Assembly (NCBI GenBank): GCA_022827045.1
Contig: JAJDTQ010000042.1
Location: 1-18,570 of the forward strand
DNA: 18,570 nt
Source: Candidatus Binatia bacterium
Lineage (GTDB): Bacteria > Desulfobacterota_B > Binatia > UBA9968 > JAJDTQ01
Direction of reading: 5' to 3'
Part shown: positions 7,297 to 13,551 of the stretch, one piece after another
Numbering within the stretch: position 1 is the stretch's first letter
How the letters are laid out: each line of letters begins with the position of its first letter
Notes under the pieces: model-generated
Database searches by the model: none
Told to the model about the DNA's origin: nothing
The model's input: only the letters and a program-made list of their open reading frames with translations
Program-made: the position numbers and the translations under genes

Positions 7297-7443
7297 TCAG
7301 GAGTCTTCAGCCGCGAGCAACATGTCGGCCTCGGCCAGCACCGTTTCCAGGTCGACACCCTTCCCCTCGGCGATCTCCTTCTCTCCCTTTGCGAGCAACC
7401 GGAGCATCCGCCGTTCGGACTTGATAAGGGGAAATTTCGCCAT
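7297..7443 (-). CDS. 48-aa antitoxin-like protein (C-terminal-tail type), function unproven
   Basis: A short ORF starting ATG at 7443 with AAGGA (7450-7454) 6 nt before it, ending TGA 3 nt before the dipeptidase GTG. The protein is MAKFPLIKSERRMLRLLAKG followed by a GEKEIAEGKGVDLETVLAEADMLL-type acidic helix. That pattern resembles the toxin-binding C-terminal helix of small type II antitoxins, but there is no recognisable DNA-binding half. No toxin gene is apparent beside it on this strand: the 172 nt upstream have only a weakly protein-like stretch (SHVAQGLFQRYPDAIERLKE). It may be a solitary antitoxin remnant or a small regulator. Ribosome site and spacing support translation; the family call is inference. 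Confidence 0.55.
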   Translation of the reverse strand: MAKFPLIKSERRMLRLLAKGEKEIAEGKGVDLETVLAEADMLLAAEDS

Positions 7444-7598
7444 AAGAGTTCCTTGAGCCGTTCGATTGCGTCAGGGTATCGTTGGAAGAGCCCTTGCGCA
7501 ACGTGTGACCTTGTCGTGCCTGGTTCCGCCATCTGCAGCCACGCAAGGTTGGCGCTCGCTCGAAATGTGCTGGAACGGGTTGGAATGGAGACACCGCC

Positions 7599-7618
7599 TG
7601 TAGTACGTTGTAGTACAT
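7599..7618 (+). promoter_or_regulatory. Tandem 10-bp repeats overlapping the vapB start: candidate autoregulatory operator
   Basis: TGTAGTACGT (7599-7608) is followed immediately by TGTAGTACAT (7609-7618), which runs into the ATG at 7617-7619. Ribbon-helix-helix antitoxins usually bind short repeats spaced about one helical turn, so this fits autorepression by the VapB-like protein. No Shine-Dalgarno sequence lies near the ATG, so the mRNA may be leaderless or nearly so. Confidence 0.5.
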
Positions 7619-7832
7619 GGCGACCTTGACCATCCGTATCGACGACAGGCTTGACGCGGAATTGCGCGATGTCGCGGCACTAACGGGGACGGGAAAGAGT
7701 GCCTTCGTGCGCGAAGCCGTGCGCCGGCAACTCGCGATCGCACGGCTCGAACGACTGCGACGCCGTGTCGCGCCGTTCGCCGAGGCCCATGGCTGGCTGA
7801 CCGACGAGGATGTCTTCGAAGAAGTCTCGTGA
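7617..7832 (+). CDS. Ribbon-helix-helix antitoxin (VapB/CopG-like)
   Basis: A 71-aa protein with a clear ribbon-helix-helix N-terminus: the beta strand TLTIRIDDRLDAEL (residues 3-16), helix A (RDVAALTG), then the turn and helix B (GTGKSAFVREAVRRQLAIARLE, ~24-45). A C-terminal tail (GWLTDEDVFEEVS) would wrap the toxin. It overlaps the following PIN-domain toxin gene by GTGA (7829-7832), the classic coupled antitoxin-toxin order. It is expected to neutralise the PIN RNase and repress its own promoter; the tandem repeats at 7599-7618 are the likely site. It is divergently transcribed from the antitoxin-like ORF at 7297-7443. Confidence 0.88.
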   Translation: MATLTIRIDDRLDAELRDVAALTGTGKSAFVREAVRRQLAIARLERLRRRVAPFAEAHGWLTDEDVFEEVS

Positions 7833-8239
7833 GGGTCCTGCTGGACACCAACGTCCTCGTTGCGGCCTTCGCGACCCGCGGGTTCTGCCACGACATCCTG
7901 CAACTCGTGCTTTCCCAGCACCAGCTTCTCGTTGGTGAGACGGTTCTCCAGGAACTTGAACACATTCTCGCCGGCAAGCTCGGCATACCGGACGAGCATG
8001 TGAGCGAAGTGGTTGGTTTCGTTCGCGAGCATGCAGACGTGGTAGCGCCGGTCGAGCCGGCGACATGGCCGGCTACGGATCCCGCCGATCGGTGGATCGC
8101 AGCTGCGGCGATGCGCGGAATGGCGGATGTACTCGTGACCGGTGACAAGGACCTCCTGGATGCCCCGCCAGTTGAGGGGTTGCGGATTGTCAGCCCGAGA
8201 GGTTTGTGGGAGTTGCTACGCGTTACCGGAGGGGATTGA
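7829..8239 (+). CDS. PIN-domain toxin (VapC-like RNase)
   Basis: A 136-aa protein with the acidic PIN-domain residues: Asp6 and Asn8 (LLDTNVL), Glu42/Glu44 (VLQELEHIL), Asp84/Asp87 (DPADRWI) and Asp106/Asp108 (VTGDKDLL). It resembles the 'putative toxin-antitoxin toxin component, PIN family' group rather than the shortest VapC proteins. PIN toxins are Mg/Mn-dependent endoribonucleases that stop translation by cutting tRNA or rRNA; its target is unknown. It starts at GTG 7829, overlapping the antitoxin stop. The next gene (RNase D) begins 4 nt after its stop, with a ribosome site inside this gene's end, so the toxin may be translationally linked to another ribonuclease. Confidence 0.9.
   Translation: MRVLLDTNVLVAAFATRGFCHDILQLVLSQHQLLVGETVLQELEHILAGKLGIPDEHVSEVVGFVREHADVVAPVEPATWPATDPADRWIAAAAMRGMADVLVTGDKDLLDAPPVEGLRIVSPRGLWELLRVTGGD
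8228..8234 (+). promoter_or_regulatory. Ribosome binding site deciding the TTG start of rnd
   Basis: GGAGGGG inside the last codons of the PIN toxin gene lies 9 nt before TTG 8244. No ATG or GTG in the rnd frame lies close behind it. Confidence 0.7.
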
Positions 8240-8243
8240 TTCA

Positions 8244-9419
8244 TTGCGTACGCCAGAGGCCTCGTACTACGTCTACGTATGCGACCCCGTCGCCCTGGAG
8301 CGGTTGACCCGTTGCATCAGGGACGGCAAATCGGTCGCCCTCGACATCGAGGCGGACAGCCTCCACAGCTATGCCGAAAAGGTCTGCCTGCTGCAGCTCT
8401 CCGTCGGAGGCCAGCACTTCGTCGTGGATCCCCTTTCCGAGCTGGACTACGGCGGCCTCCTGGACGCCTTGGCGGAGAAGCCGCTGATCGCTCACGGGGG
8501 CGACTACGACCTGCGCATGTTGCGCGCGTGGCGGGCTTTTCGGCCGCGGGGCGAGGTGTTCGACACCATGATCGCGGCCCAGTTGCTGGGCATCGAGCAG
8601 ATCGGGCTGGCGGCGCTGGTCGAGAAGTTCCTGGACATCGCGATGACCAAGGACTCGCAGAAGTCGGATTGGTCGCGCCGGCCGCTTACCGAAAAACAGT
8701 TGCGCTACGCCGCCAACGACACGCGCCATCTGGAGGAGCTGGCCGAGTGCCTGCACGGCGAGTTGCTTGAGCGGGGGAGGGTGGAGTGGCACCGCGAGAG
8801 TTGCCGCGCCATGGTGGAGGCCACCGGGCGCGATCGTCCGCGCGACTCACGCGAGGCTTGGCGAATCAAGGGAGCGGGCCGGCTCACTCCGCGCCAGCTG
8901 GCGTATCTGCGGGAAGTCTGGGGGTGGCGCGAGGAGCGCGCCCGGCGCGCCGACCGCCCGACCTTCAAGGTCCTGGGCAACCGCCAGCTCCTGGAGCTGG
9001 TGCAGTGGGCGGAGTCCCATCCGGGCGAGCCGCTGGAGAAGGGGCCGAAGTTGCCTCGCGACATCGTCGGCTCGCGCCGGCGAGCGCTCAAGCACGCGAT
9101 CGACCGGGCCGCGGCCATGACGCCGGCGGAGTGGCCGGAACGCATCAAGGCTCCGCGCGTGCATCCGCCGCCCATCGACCAGCAGCAGCTTGACGCCTTG
9201 CGGAGTAAATGCGCGGAGATTGCCGAGGGATTGGAGATTGCCCCTTCGACGCTTGCGCCCAAGGCCGCCCTGGAGGCCATCGTCCAGGAGCGGCCACGCA
9301 CCTTCGATGAGGTCATGGCGAGCGGGAGCCTGTTGCGTTGGCAGGCCGAGCTGGTGCGCCCGGCGGTGGACGTGGTTTTCTGGACATCCGAGGCGGTCCC
9401 CCATCGGCCTGAGTTGTGA
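8244..9419 (+). CDS. rnd: Ribonuclease D (DEDDy 3'-5' exonuclease with HRDC domain)
   Basis: 391 aa from a TTG start at 8244. A strong GGAGGGG (8228-8234, 9-nt spacing) supports this start; longer in-frame starts would lie inside the toxin gene. The exonuclease domain shows the DEDDy set: Asp34 and Glu36 (ALDIEAD), Asp87/Asp89 (HGGDYDLRML), then Tyr155 and Asp159 (LRYAANDTRHL). An HRDC domain follows (~210-290, LTPRQLAYLREVWGWREERARRADRP), then a second HRDC-like C-terminal region. RNase D trims 3' ends of tRNA precursors and other stable RNAs. It probably shares a transcript with the upstream toxin-antitoxin genes, which is not a standard arrangement. Confidence 0.92.
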   Translation: MRTPEASYYVYVCDPVALERLTRCIRDGKSVALDIEADSLHSYAEKVCLLQLSVGGQHFVVDPLSELDYGGLLDALAEKPLIAHGGDYDLRMLRAWRAFRPRGEVFDTMIAAQLLGIEQIGLAALVEKFLDIAMTKDSQKSDWSRRPLTEKQLRYAANDTRHLEELAECLHGELLERGRVEWHRESCRAMVEATGRDRPRDSREAWRIKGAGRLTPRQLAYLREVWGWREERARRADRPTFKVLGNRQLLELVQWAESHPGEPLEKGPKLPRDIVGSRRRALKHAIDRAAAMTPAEWPERIKAPRVHPPPIDQQQLDALRSKCAEIAEGLEIAPSTLAPKAALEAIVQERPRTFDEVMASGSLLRWQAELVRPAVDVVFWTSEAVPHRPEL

Positions 9420-9502
9420 TATAGGACCATGCGGACAGATTGGACGACGGTGTCGAAGGGCGGTAGTGCCGCCGAAGCGCACGCGAGAGAGGAGCAGTGA
9501 CC

Positions 9503-10936
9503 ATGGGGAATCGAGCGGCGGAGATACATGACGGTCTGAAGCACCCGGTGATCGACGGCGACGGCCACTGGATCGAGCCGATCCCGGTCTTTTTGGAGTA
9601 CCTGGGCGAAACCGGCGGCCCCGGAGCGGTCGACCAGATCCGGGATCTCTGGCGCCGGAATCAATCGTGGTACCGGTCTACCGAAGCGGAACGCCAGCAC
9701 CACCGCATGCGCCGCACCATCTGGTGGGGCGTCACCGCCGATACCCTCGACAAGGCCACGGGTCTCCTGCCGGGGCTGCTGAACGAGCGCCTGCCCGAGC
9801 TGGGCATCGACTTCGCGATGATCTATCCGAGCTTCGGGCTGAGCGTCAACGGCATCGCCGACGACGAGCTGCACCGCGCGGGAGTGCGCGCCTACAACAT
9901 GATGACGTGGGACATGTTCGCCCCGTACGCCGAGCGGTTTTGTCCGGTGGCCATCATCCCCTGCCACAAGCCGGAGGATGCCCTGGAGGAGTTGGACTAC
10001 GCGGTGGTGCAGCGCGGCTACCGCGCGGTCATGCTGCGGGGCAACCAGGAGCGGAAGATCCCGGGCGCCGCGGAGGGTATCGATCCGCGCAAGGCAGCCT
10101 GGTACTGCGACAACATCGCCCTGGACAGTCCATACGACTACGAGCCGGTCTGGCAGCGGTGCGTGGAGCTGGGCGTGGCCGTGACCCAGCACTCGGGCAG
10201 CGGCCGCTGGCACGACCGCGCCTCCATCACCAACTTCACCTACAACCACGTCGGCCACTTCGCCGAATCGAACCACGCCTTCGCCCGCGGCGTCTTCCTG
10301 GGCGGCCTCGTGAACCGCTACCCGAGCCTCAACTTCGGGTTCATGGAAGGCGGCATAAGCTGGGCCTGCCAGATGTGCTTCGACCTGATCGAGCACTGGG
10401 AGAAGCGCCGCCGCGCCGGGTTGCAGTACCCGGATTCCACCGACGTCGAGGAGTTGAAAGGGTTCATCGAGCGCTACGGCGACGAACGGCTAAAGGTCAA
10501 CGCCGACGCCCTCATGGACAATCTCGACGCCTTCCGGCCCAACTGCAGCCTCGAAGAGCTTACGAAGCCCGAACACGTGGTGGACGATTTCGAGGCCGCG
10601 GGCATCGAGTCCGAGGAGGACGTCGAGGCGGTGTTCGCCAACCACTTCTTCTTCGGCTGCGAGGCCGACGACCGCGCCACCATGTGGGCGTTCGATCCGC
10701 GCATGGGCGTGCGGCTGCAGCCGGTCTTCAGCTCCGACTTCACGCACTTCGACGTGCCCGACTTCAAGGAAGTGATTCCGGAAGCGTACGAGATGGTGGA
10801 GAAGGGCCACGTGACCGAGCAGGACTTCCGCGAGTTCACCTTCACCAACGCCGCCCGCCTGCACACCCGCAACAACCCGGACTTCTTCAAGGGCACCGCC
10901 GTGGAGAAGGCCGTGGCGGACGAGCTCGGCTTGTGA
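9503..10936 (+). CDS. Amidohydrolase 2 / COG2159 metal-dependent hydrolase
   Basis: A 477-aa cytosolic protein of the amidohydrolase-2 family. The N-terminal metal motif region is PVIDGDGHWIEP (residues 15-26, with Asp20, His22 and Glu25). Further on are the TIM-barrel segments GIDFAMIYPSFGL and AYNMMTWDMFAPYAERFCPVAIIP, the His of AVTQHSGSGRW, FMEGGISWACQMCFDLIEHWEK and the C-terminal FSSDFTHFD. Members include decarboxylases and hydrolases of aromatic or cyclic acids; the substrate here is unknown. ATG 9503 is preferred over GTG 9497 because AGAGGAG (9488-9494) is 8 nt from the former and only 2 nt from the latter. The 83-nt gap from rnd includes a small GGCGG/CCGCC hairpin (9459-9473). Confidence 0.9.
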   Translation: MGNRAAEIHDGLKHPVIDGDGHWIEPIPVFLEYLGETGGPGAVDQIRDLWRRNQSWYRSTEAERQHHRMRRTIWWGVTADTLDKATGLLPGLLNERLPELGIDFAMIYPSFGLSVNGIADDELHRAGVRAYNMMTWDMFAPYAERFCPVAIIPCHKPEDALEELDYAVVQRGYRAVMLRGNQERKIPGAAEGIDPRKAAWYCDNIALDSPYDYEPVWQRCVELGVAVTQHSGSGRWHDRASITNFTYNHVGHFAESNHAFARGVFLGGLVNRYPSLNFGFMEGGISWACQMCFDLIEHWEKRRRAGLQYPDSTDVEELKGFIERYGDERLKVNADALMDNLDAFRPNCSLEELTKPEHVVDDFEAAGIESEEDVEAVFANHFFFGCEADDRATMWAFDPRMGVRLQPVFSSDFTHFDVPDFKEVIPEAYEMVEKGHVTEQDFREFTFTNAARLHTRNNPDFFKGTAVEKAVADELGL

Positions 10937-10997
10937 ATCCCGGAGCCTGACACCGCGACCCCGGCACCGTCCGGTGTTGGGTCCGGATCGCTGGTCC

Positions 10998-11453
10998 TTA
11001 CCTGGACCGTTTGGTGTCCGGGATTTCCCTTCGGGCGGTGTCCTCGTTTACCATCGTGAGCTCGCTGAGACGCACCGTGGTGCCTCCTCCGACGTCCTTC
11101 CTGCGGGCCTTGAAACGTGCGTAGAGGACCGAGCCCGCTTCGACCTTTACTTCGATCGTGATCTTGTCGGTGGTCATCGGGAGGCTGCCCATTTCGGCTA
11201 CGATCGTGTGAGGACCCGGCGGCAGCTCGTGAACCTGGTGGGTGCCGTTCTCAAGGTCTCCTTTCCGCTCACCGTCCACATGCACGCGCACCGGGAGAAG
11301 CCCGCCGACGAAGGACCACGGCCGGTACAGATACACGAGCCCAACGTCGGTCTCCGGCTTCTTCCATCCTTCGAAGCCGGGTCCCTGCGCTGTGGCGCAG
11401 CCGCCCAGCAGCAGGAGAAGGGCGGCTGCAATCCATCTCTCGGTGGCACGCAT
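10998..11453 (-). CDS. DUF2846-type lipoprotein
   Basis: A 151-aa protein with a lipoprotein signal: MRATERWIAAALLLLLGGC, lipobox LGGC with Cys19 as the lipidation site. The mature region contains VGLVYLYRPWSFVGGLLPVRVHVDGE, then ELPPGPHTIVAEMG and VKVEAGSVLYARF, the conserved beta-strand pattern of DUF2846 proteins. They are membrane-anchored periplasmic proteins of unknown function with a beta-sandwich-like, PEGA-type repeat layout. It starts 41 nt beyond the stop of the fusion gene at 11495-12937 on the same strand, so it could be co-transcribed. No clear ribosome site is seen. The 3' end faces the amidohydrolase gene across a 61-nt gap with only a weak hairpin near 10963-10982. Confidence 0.82.
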   Translation of the reverse strand: MRATERWIAAALLLLLGGCATAQGPGFEGWKKPETDVGLVYLYRPWSFVGGLLPVRVHVDGERKGDLENGTHQVHELPPGPHTIVAEMGSLPMTTDKITIEVKVEAGSVLYARFKARRKDVGGGTTVRLSELTMVNEDTARREIPDTKRSR

Positions 11454-11494
11454 GAGGTTCGCCGGCAGACGACGATGGCCGGCAGCGGGCGCGG

Positions 11495-12937
11495 CTACGC
11501 CTCGAGCCCCAGCGAGTAGAAGCGGTTGGAGTTGTCGAAGAAGACCTTGCGCTTCTGGTCCTCGGAAACGTCGGTCCGTTCGCGGACCTCCTTGGTGGCG
11601 TTGGGCCAGATGGTGTCCCAGTGCGGGTAGTCGGCGGCGAACAGCCACATGTCGTCGCCGTAGCGGTCCATGCAGTAGGGTAGCATGGCGTCGTCCGGGT
11701 CGAAGCTCACGTACACCCGGCCGCTGGCGACGTACTCGCTGGGTTTCCCCTTGAGCAGCGGCGCTTCCTCGCTGCGCCGCTCGTAGTGCTCGTCGATGCG
11801 GTCGAGCCAGTAGGGGAGCCATCCGCACCCCGCCTCGAAGAAACCCAGCTTCAGGTTGGGGAAGCGCTCCAGCGCTCCGCAGGTCACGAGGCCGAGGAAG
11901 GCCTGCATGATCTCGAAGGAAAAGCTCACGGTGTGGGCCTGCAGAAAGCTCTCCCAGCGCTCCTGCCCCTCCGCGCCCCAGGAGTTGCCGTGGAAGCAGA
12001 CCGGGATGCCCAGCCGTTCGGCCTCGGCATAGATGGGCCAGAACTCCTCGGCGCCGAGGTTCTTCTTGTGGCCGTGGGTGTGGATCATCACGCCGGGGTG
12101 GTGCCACTTGTTGACGGCGCGGTTGAGCTCCTCCACCGCCGCGGGCACATTCTTCAGGGACACGGTGGCGATGCCCTTCAGGCGCGGGTTCTGCTGCTGG
12201 ATCTCGCCGATGTAGTCGTTCCATGCCCGCGCCAGCGCCACCGAAAGGTCGCTCTGCGGGACGAGGCTCAGATCCTTGCAGCCCTCCTGGCGATGCAGCA
12301 CTTTCCCCGACAGGTCGACGATGTTGGCGCCGATGGGGAGACGGTAGTCCTTGGGGTTGGCGGCAAAGTCCGGGTGCTGGATGGTGACCGCGAACAGGTC
12401 ATGCGCCAATGGCACCGCCCCGCCGTGGTGGGGACCCGCGTTGAGCTTGGGCGGCTTGTAGTCGGCGCCTTTCTTTTTCAGTTCGCTCTCGTTGAGCAGC
12501 ACCACATCGCCGGAACCGTCGTAGAAGATGGCGGACCACTTGCCGCTGACATACAAGTGCACCGGGCGTTCGCCGGCCAGGTCCACATCGATTCGCTTGA
12601 CCGGCCCGGTCACCTGGTCGAAATGGTCGCCATGGCGTTCCCGGTAGATACCGCCGTCGAAGACGTGCACGGTGTTGGCGTCGCTGGAGACCGCGATGGC
12701 GAAGCGTCCGCTCTTGGTGGCGTAGATGCGGCCGGCCCGGGATCCCATGTCAAAGGCATCCTGCTGCACGGCGCCCTTCTTCAGGTCGATGATCGACATC
12801 TTGCCGGTCTCGCCGTCGCCCACCAGCAGGCGGCCCGCAACGGAAGCTGGAGTCGCTGCCGCTGCGGCCGAGGCAACGGCGAACAAGACTACTGAAATGG
12901 TCAGTGTTGTAAGCAGTTTCAGTTTCTCGATTCTCAT
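11495..12937 (-). CDS. In-frame fusion: secreted AztD-like zinc chaperone N-half joined to C-half of an amidohydrolase 2
   Basis: A 480-aa ORF with two unrelated halves. Residues 1-29 are a Sec signal peptide. Residues ~30-223 look like the beta-propeller zinc chaperone AztD (GRLLVGDGETGKMSIIDL, HVFDGG, the His-rich RHGDHFD at 101-107, RPVHLY with His127, GPHHGGAVP with His170/171, and VLHRQEGCKDL). From ~224 (LVPQSDLSVALARAWNDYI) it is a COG2159 amidohydrolase without its first ~90 residues, including the N-terminal metal motif. It retains IHTHGH, CFHGNSW (His316), GFFEAGCGWLPYWLDRIDEHYER and FAADYPHWD. Known AztD proteins are ~400 aa, so about half the propeller is missing. The junction lies near 12250-12275. 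Either a deletion or assembly artefact joined two neighbouring genes in frame, or this is a genuine chimera. GGAG 11 nt before the ATG at 12937 is the probable ribosome site. Confidence 0.8.
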   Translation of the reverse strand: MRIEKLKLLTTLTISVVLFAVASAAAAATPASVAGRLLVGDGETGKMSIIDLKKGAVQQDAFDMGSRAGRIYATKSGRFAIAVSSDANTVHVFDGGIYRERHGDHFDQVTGPVKRIDVDLAGERPVHLYVSGKWSAIFYDGSGDVVLLNESELKKKGADYKPPKLNAGPHHGGAVPLAHDLFAVTIQHPDFAANPKDYRLPIGANIVDLSGKVLHRQEGCKDLSLVPQSDLSVALARAWNDYIGEIQQQNPRLKGIATVSLKNVPAAVEELNRAVNKWHHPGVMIHTHGHKKNLGAEEFWPIYAEAERLGIPVCFHGNSWGAEGQERWESFLQAHTVSFSFEIMQAFLGLVTCGALERFPNLKLGFFEAGCGWLPYWLDRIDEHYERRSEEAPLLKGKPSEYVASGRVYVSFDPDDAMLPYCMDRYGDDMWLFAADYPHWDTIWPNATKEVRERTDVSEDQKRKVFFDNSNRFYSLGLEA

Positions 12938-13084
12938 CGGTACATGTTCTCCTTTCGCGTCAAAGCAGATTAATAATGAGACTCTTCATCAACCCCCGGG
13001 GTCGGCGTTCGGGCCCTCCAACGCTACCTCGAAGGTGATGCCGTGCAGCAGGCAACCCTGCAAGCGCCTCCTGATCTCAAGATT

Positions 13085-13108
13085 TATTGATAATAAAGTA
13101 TCAATAAG
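13085..13108. repeat. AT-rich palindrome, site 1
   Basis: Perfect 9-bp arms TTATTGATA (13085-13093) and TATCAATAA (13100-13108) around a 6-nt centre. The core TGATA-N6-TATCA is shared with site 2, 99 nt away. The spacing of 8 nt between TTGAT and ATCAA excludes an FNR box, and the even length does not fit a standard 7-1-7 Fur/Zur box. It could be an operator for an unidentified regulator of the upstream-facing AztD-like gene, or just part of the duplicated segment. Confidence 0.5.
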
Positions 13109-13115
13109 AAATCGT

Positions 13116-13268
13116 CAAGCGCCCTCCTGAGGTTTCGCTGTCACCTCCAATAAGCCTTTCAGGGCACGTCGTGATCCTGGATCTTAATGATAAAATATTA
13201 TCAATAAGAAATCGCCAAGCCTCCTCCCGCAGTTTCGCGAACCCGGCCAGATCCCGCGCCCGAGCCAT
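13116..13268 (-). pseudogene. Probable decayed small gene containing a 99-bp-spaced tandem duplication
   Basis: The minus strand from ATG 13268 reads MARARDLAGFAKLREEAWRF, LIDNILSLRSRITTCPERL, then IGGEAKPQEGA and a TGA stop at 13116-13118 (50 aa). Exactly 33 codons after AKLREEAWRFLID the same segment recurs as AKPQEGA-stop-RFLIDTLLSINL-stop. The stop replaces the Trp codon (TGG to TGA), and the second copy then ends. The in-frame spacing and the residue-level similarity of the copies suggest a once-coding repeat that has decayed. No ribosome site precedes the ATG and the family is not recognised. Confidence 0.3.
13183..13208. repeat. AT-rich palindrome, site 2
   Basis: Arms CTTAATGATAA (13183-13193) and TTATCAATAAG (13198-13208) pair with one mismatch around AATA. 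It shares the TGATA-N6-TATCA core and the right-hand flank TATCAATAAGAAATCG with site 1, so the two sites are copies. Confidence 0.5.
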
Positions 13269-13551
13269 GCACGTACAGGCTCGGTGTGTCCTTCAGCGCC
13301 ATCACTCCTTGACTGAACGAGCGCCGCAAGCCACAGTAGCTCTTCTATGCTTCCGACCAGCTCGGAGTTCGTAATCAAGTCGCAAGCGACCGGAATCGAT
13401 TCCGAGCGTGTTGAAGCGCATCCGCGGCGAGAACGCACGCGTTCCATGAGACGAGGATGCGCTCCTAAGTAGCTAATATACAACGAAATGTTGCAGGCTT
13501 GCGCAACTCGGCGCAATCCTGGCCGAGCAGCCCAACCTGAAAGCTGGTGTC

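Larger units (their letters stand above)
12938..13551. other. 614-bp gene-poor region between divergent genes
   Basis: It holds no convincing full-length gene. Visible are two AT-rich palindromes within a diverged direct duplication (13085-13108 and 13183-13208) and a degenerate minus-strand ORF (see separate entries). In-frame codons immediately before the dehydrogenase ATG (LAQLGAILAEQPNLKAGV) look protein-like but lack an upstream start. The part from 13270 to 13500 is open on the minus strand in one frame without a recognisable product. The mix suggests decayed DNA and possibly a control region for the AztD-like fusion gene. Confidence 0.5.

Noticed and set aside
7290..7532. 80-aa minus-strand ORF starting MAEPGTTRSHVAQG
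   Set aside because: Its first ~30 residues look somewhat protein-like, but the rest overlaps the better-supported 48-aa ORF in another frame and it lacks a ribosome site. It could be a relic but is not supported as a gene.
9667..10950. 427-aa plus-strand ORF inside the amidohydrolase gene
   Set aside because: It is an Arg/Pro/Gly-rich alternative-frame shadow of the amidohydrolase with no domain similarity.
10963..10982. Intrinsic terminator after the amidohydrolase gene
   Set aside because: A CCGGCACCG/CGGTGTTGG hairpin can be drawn, but it has G-T pairs, almost no loop and no T-run.
13085..13208. FNR or Fur/Zur boxes
   Set aside because: FNR needs TTGAT-N4-ATCAA but the spacing here is N8 at site 1. 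Fur/Zur 7-1-7 sites are 15 bp, while these cores are 16 bp with an even centre.
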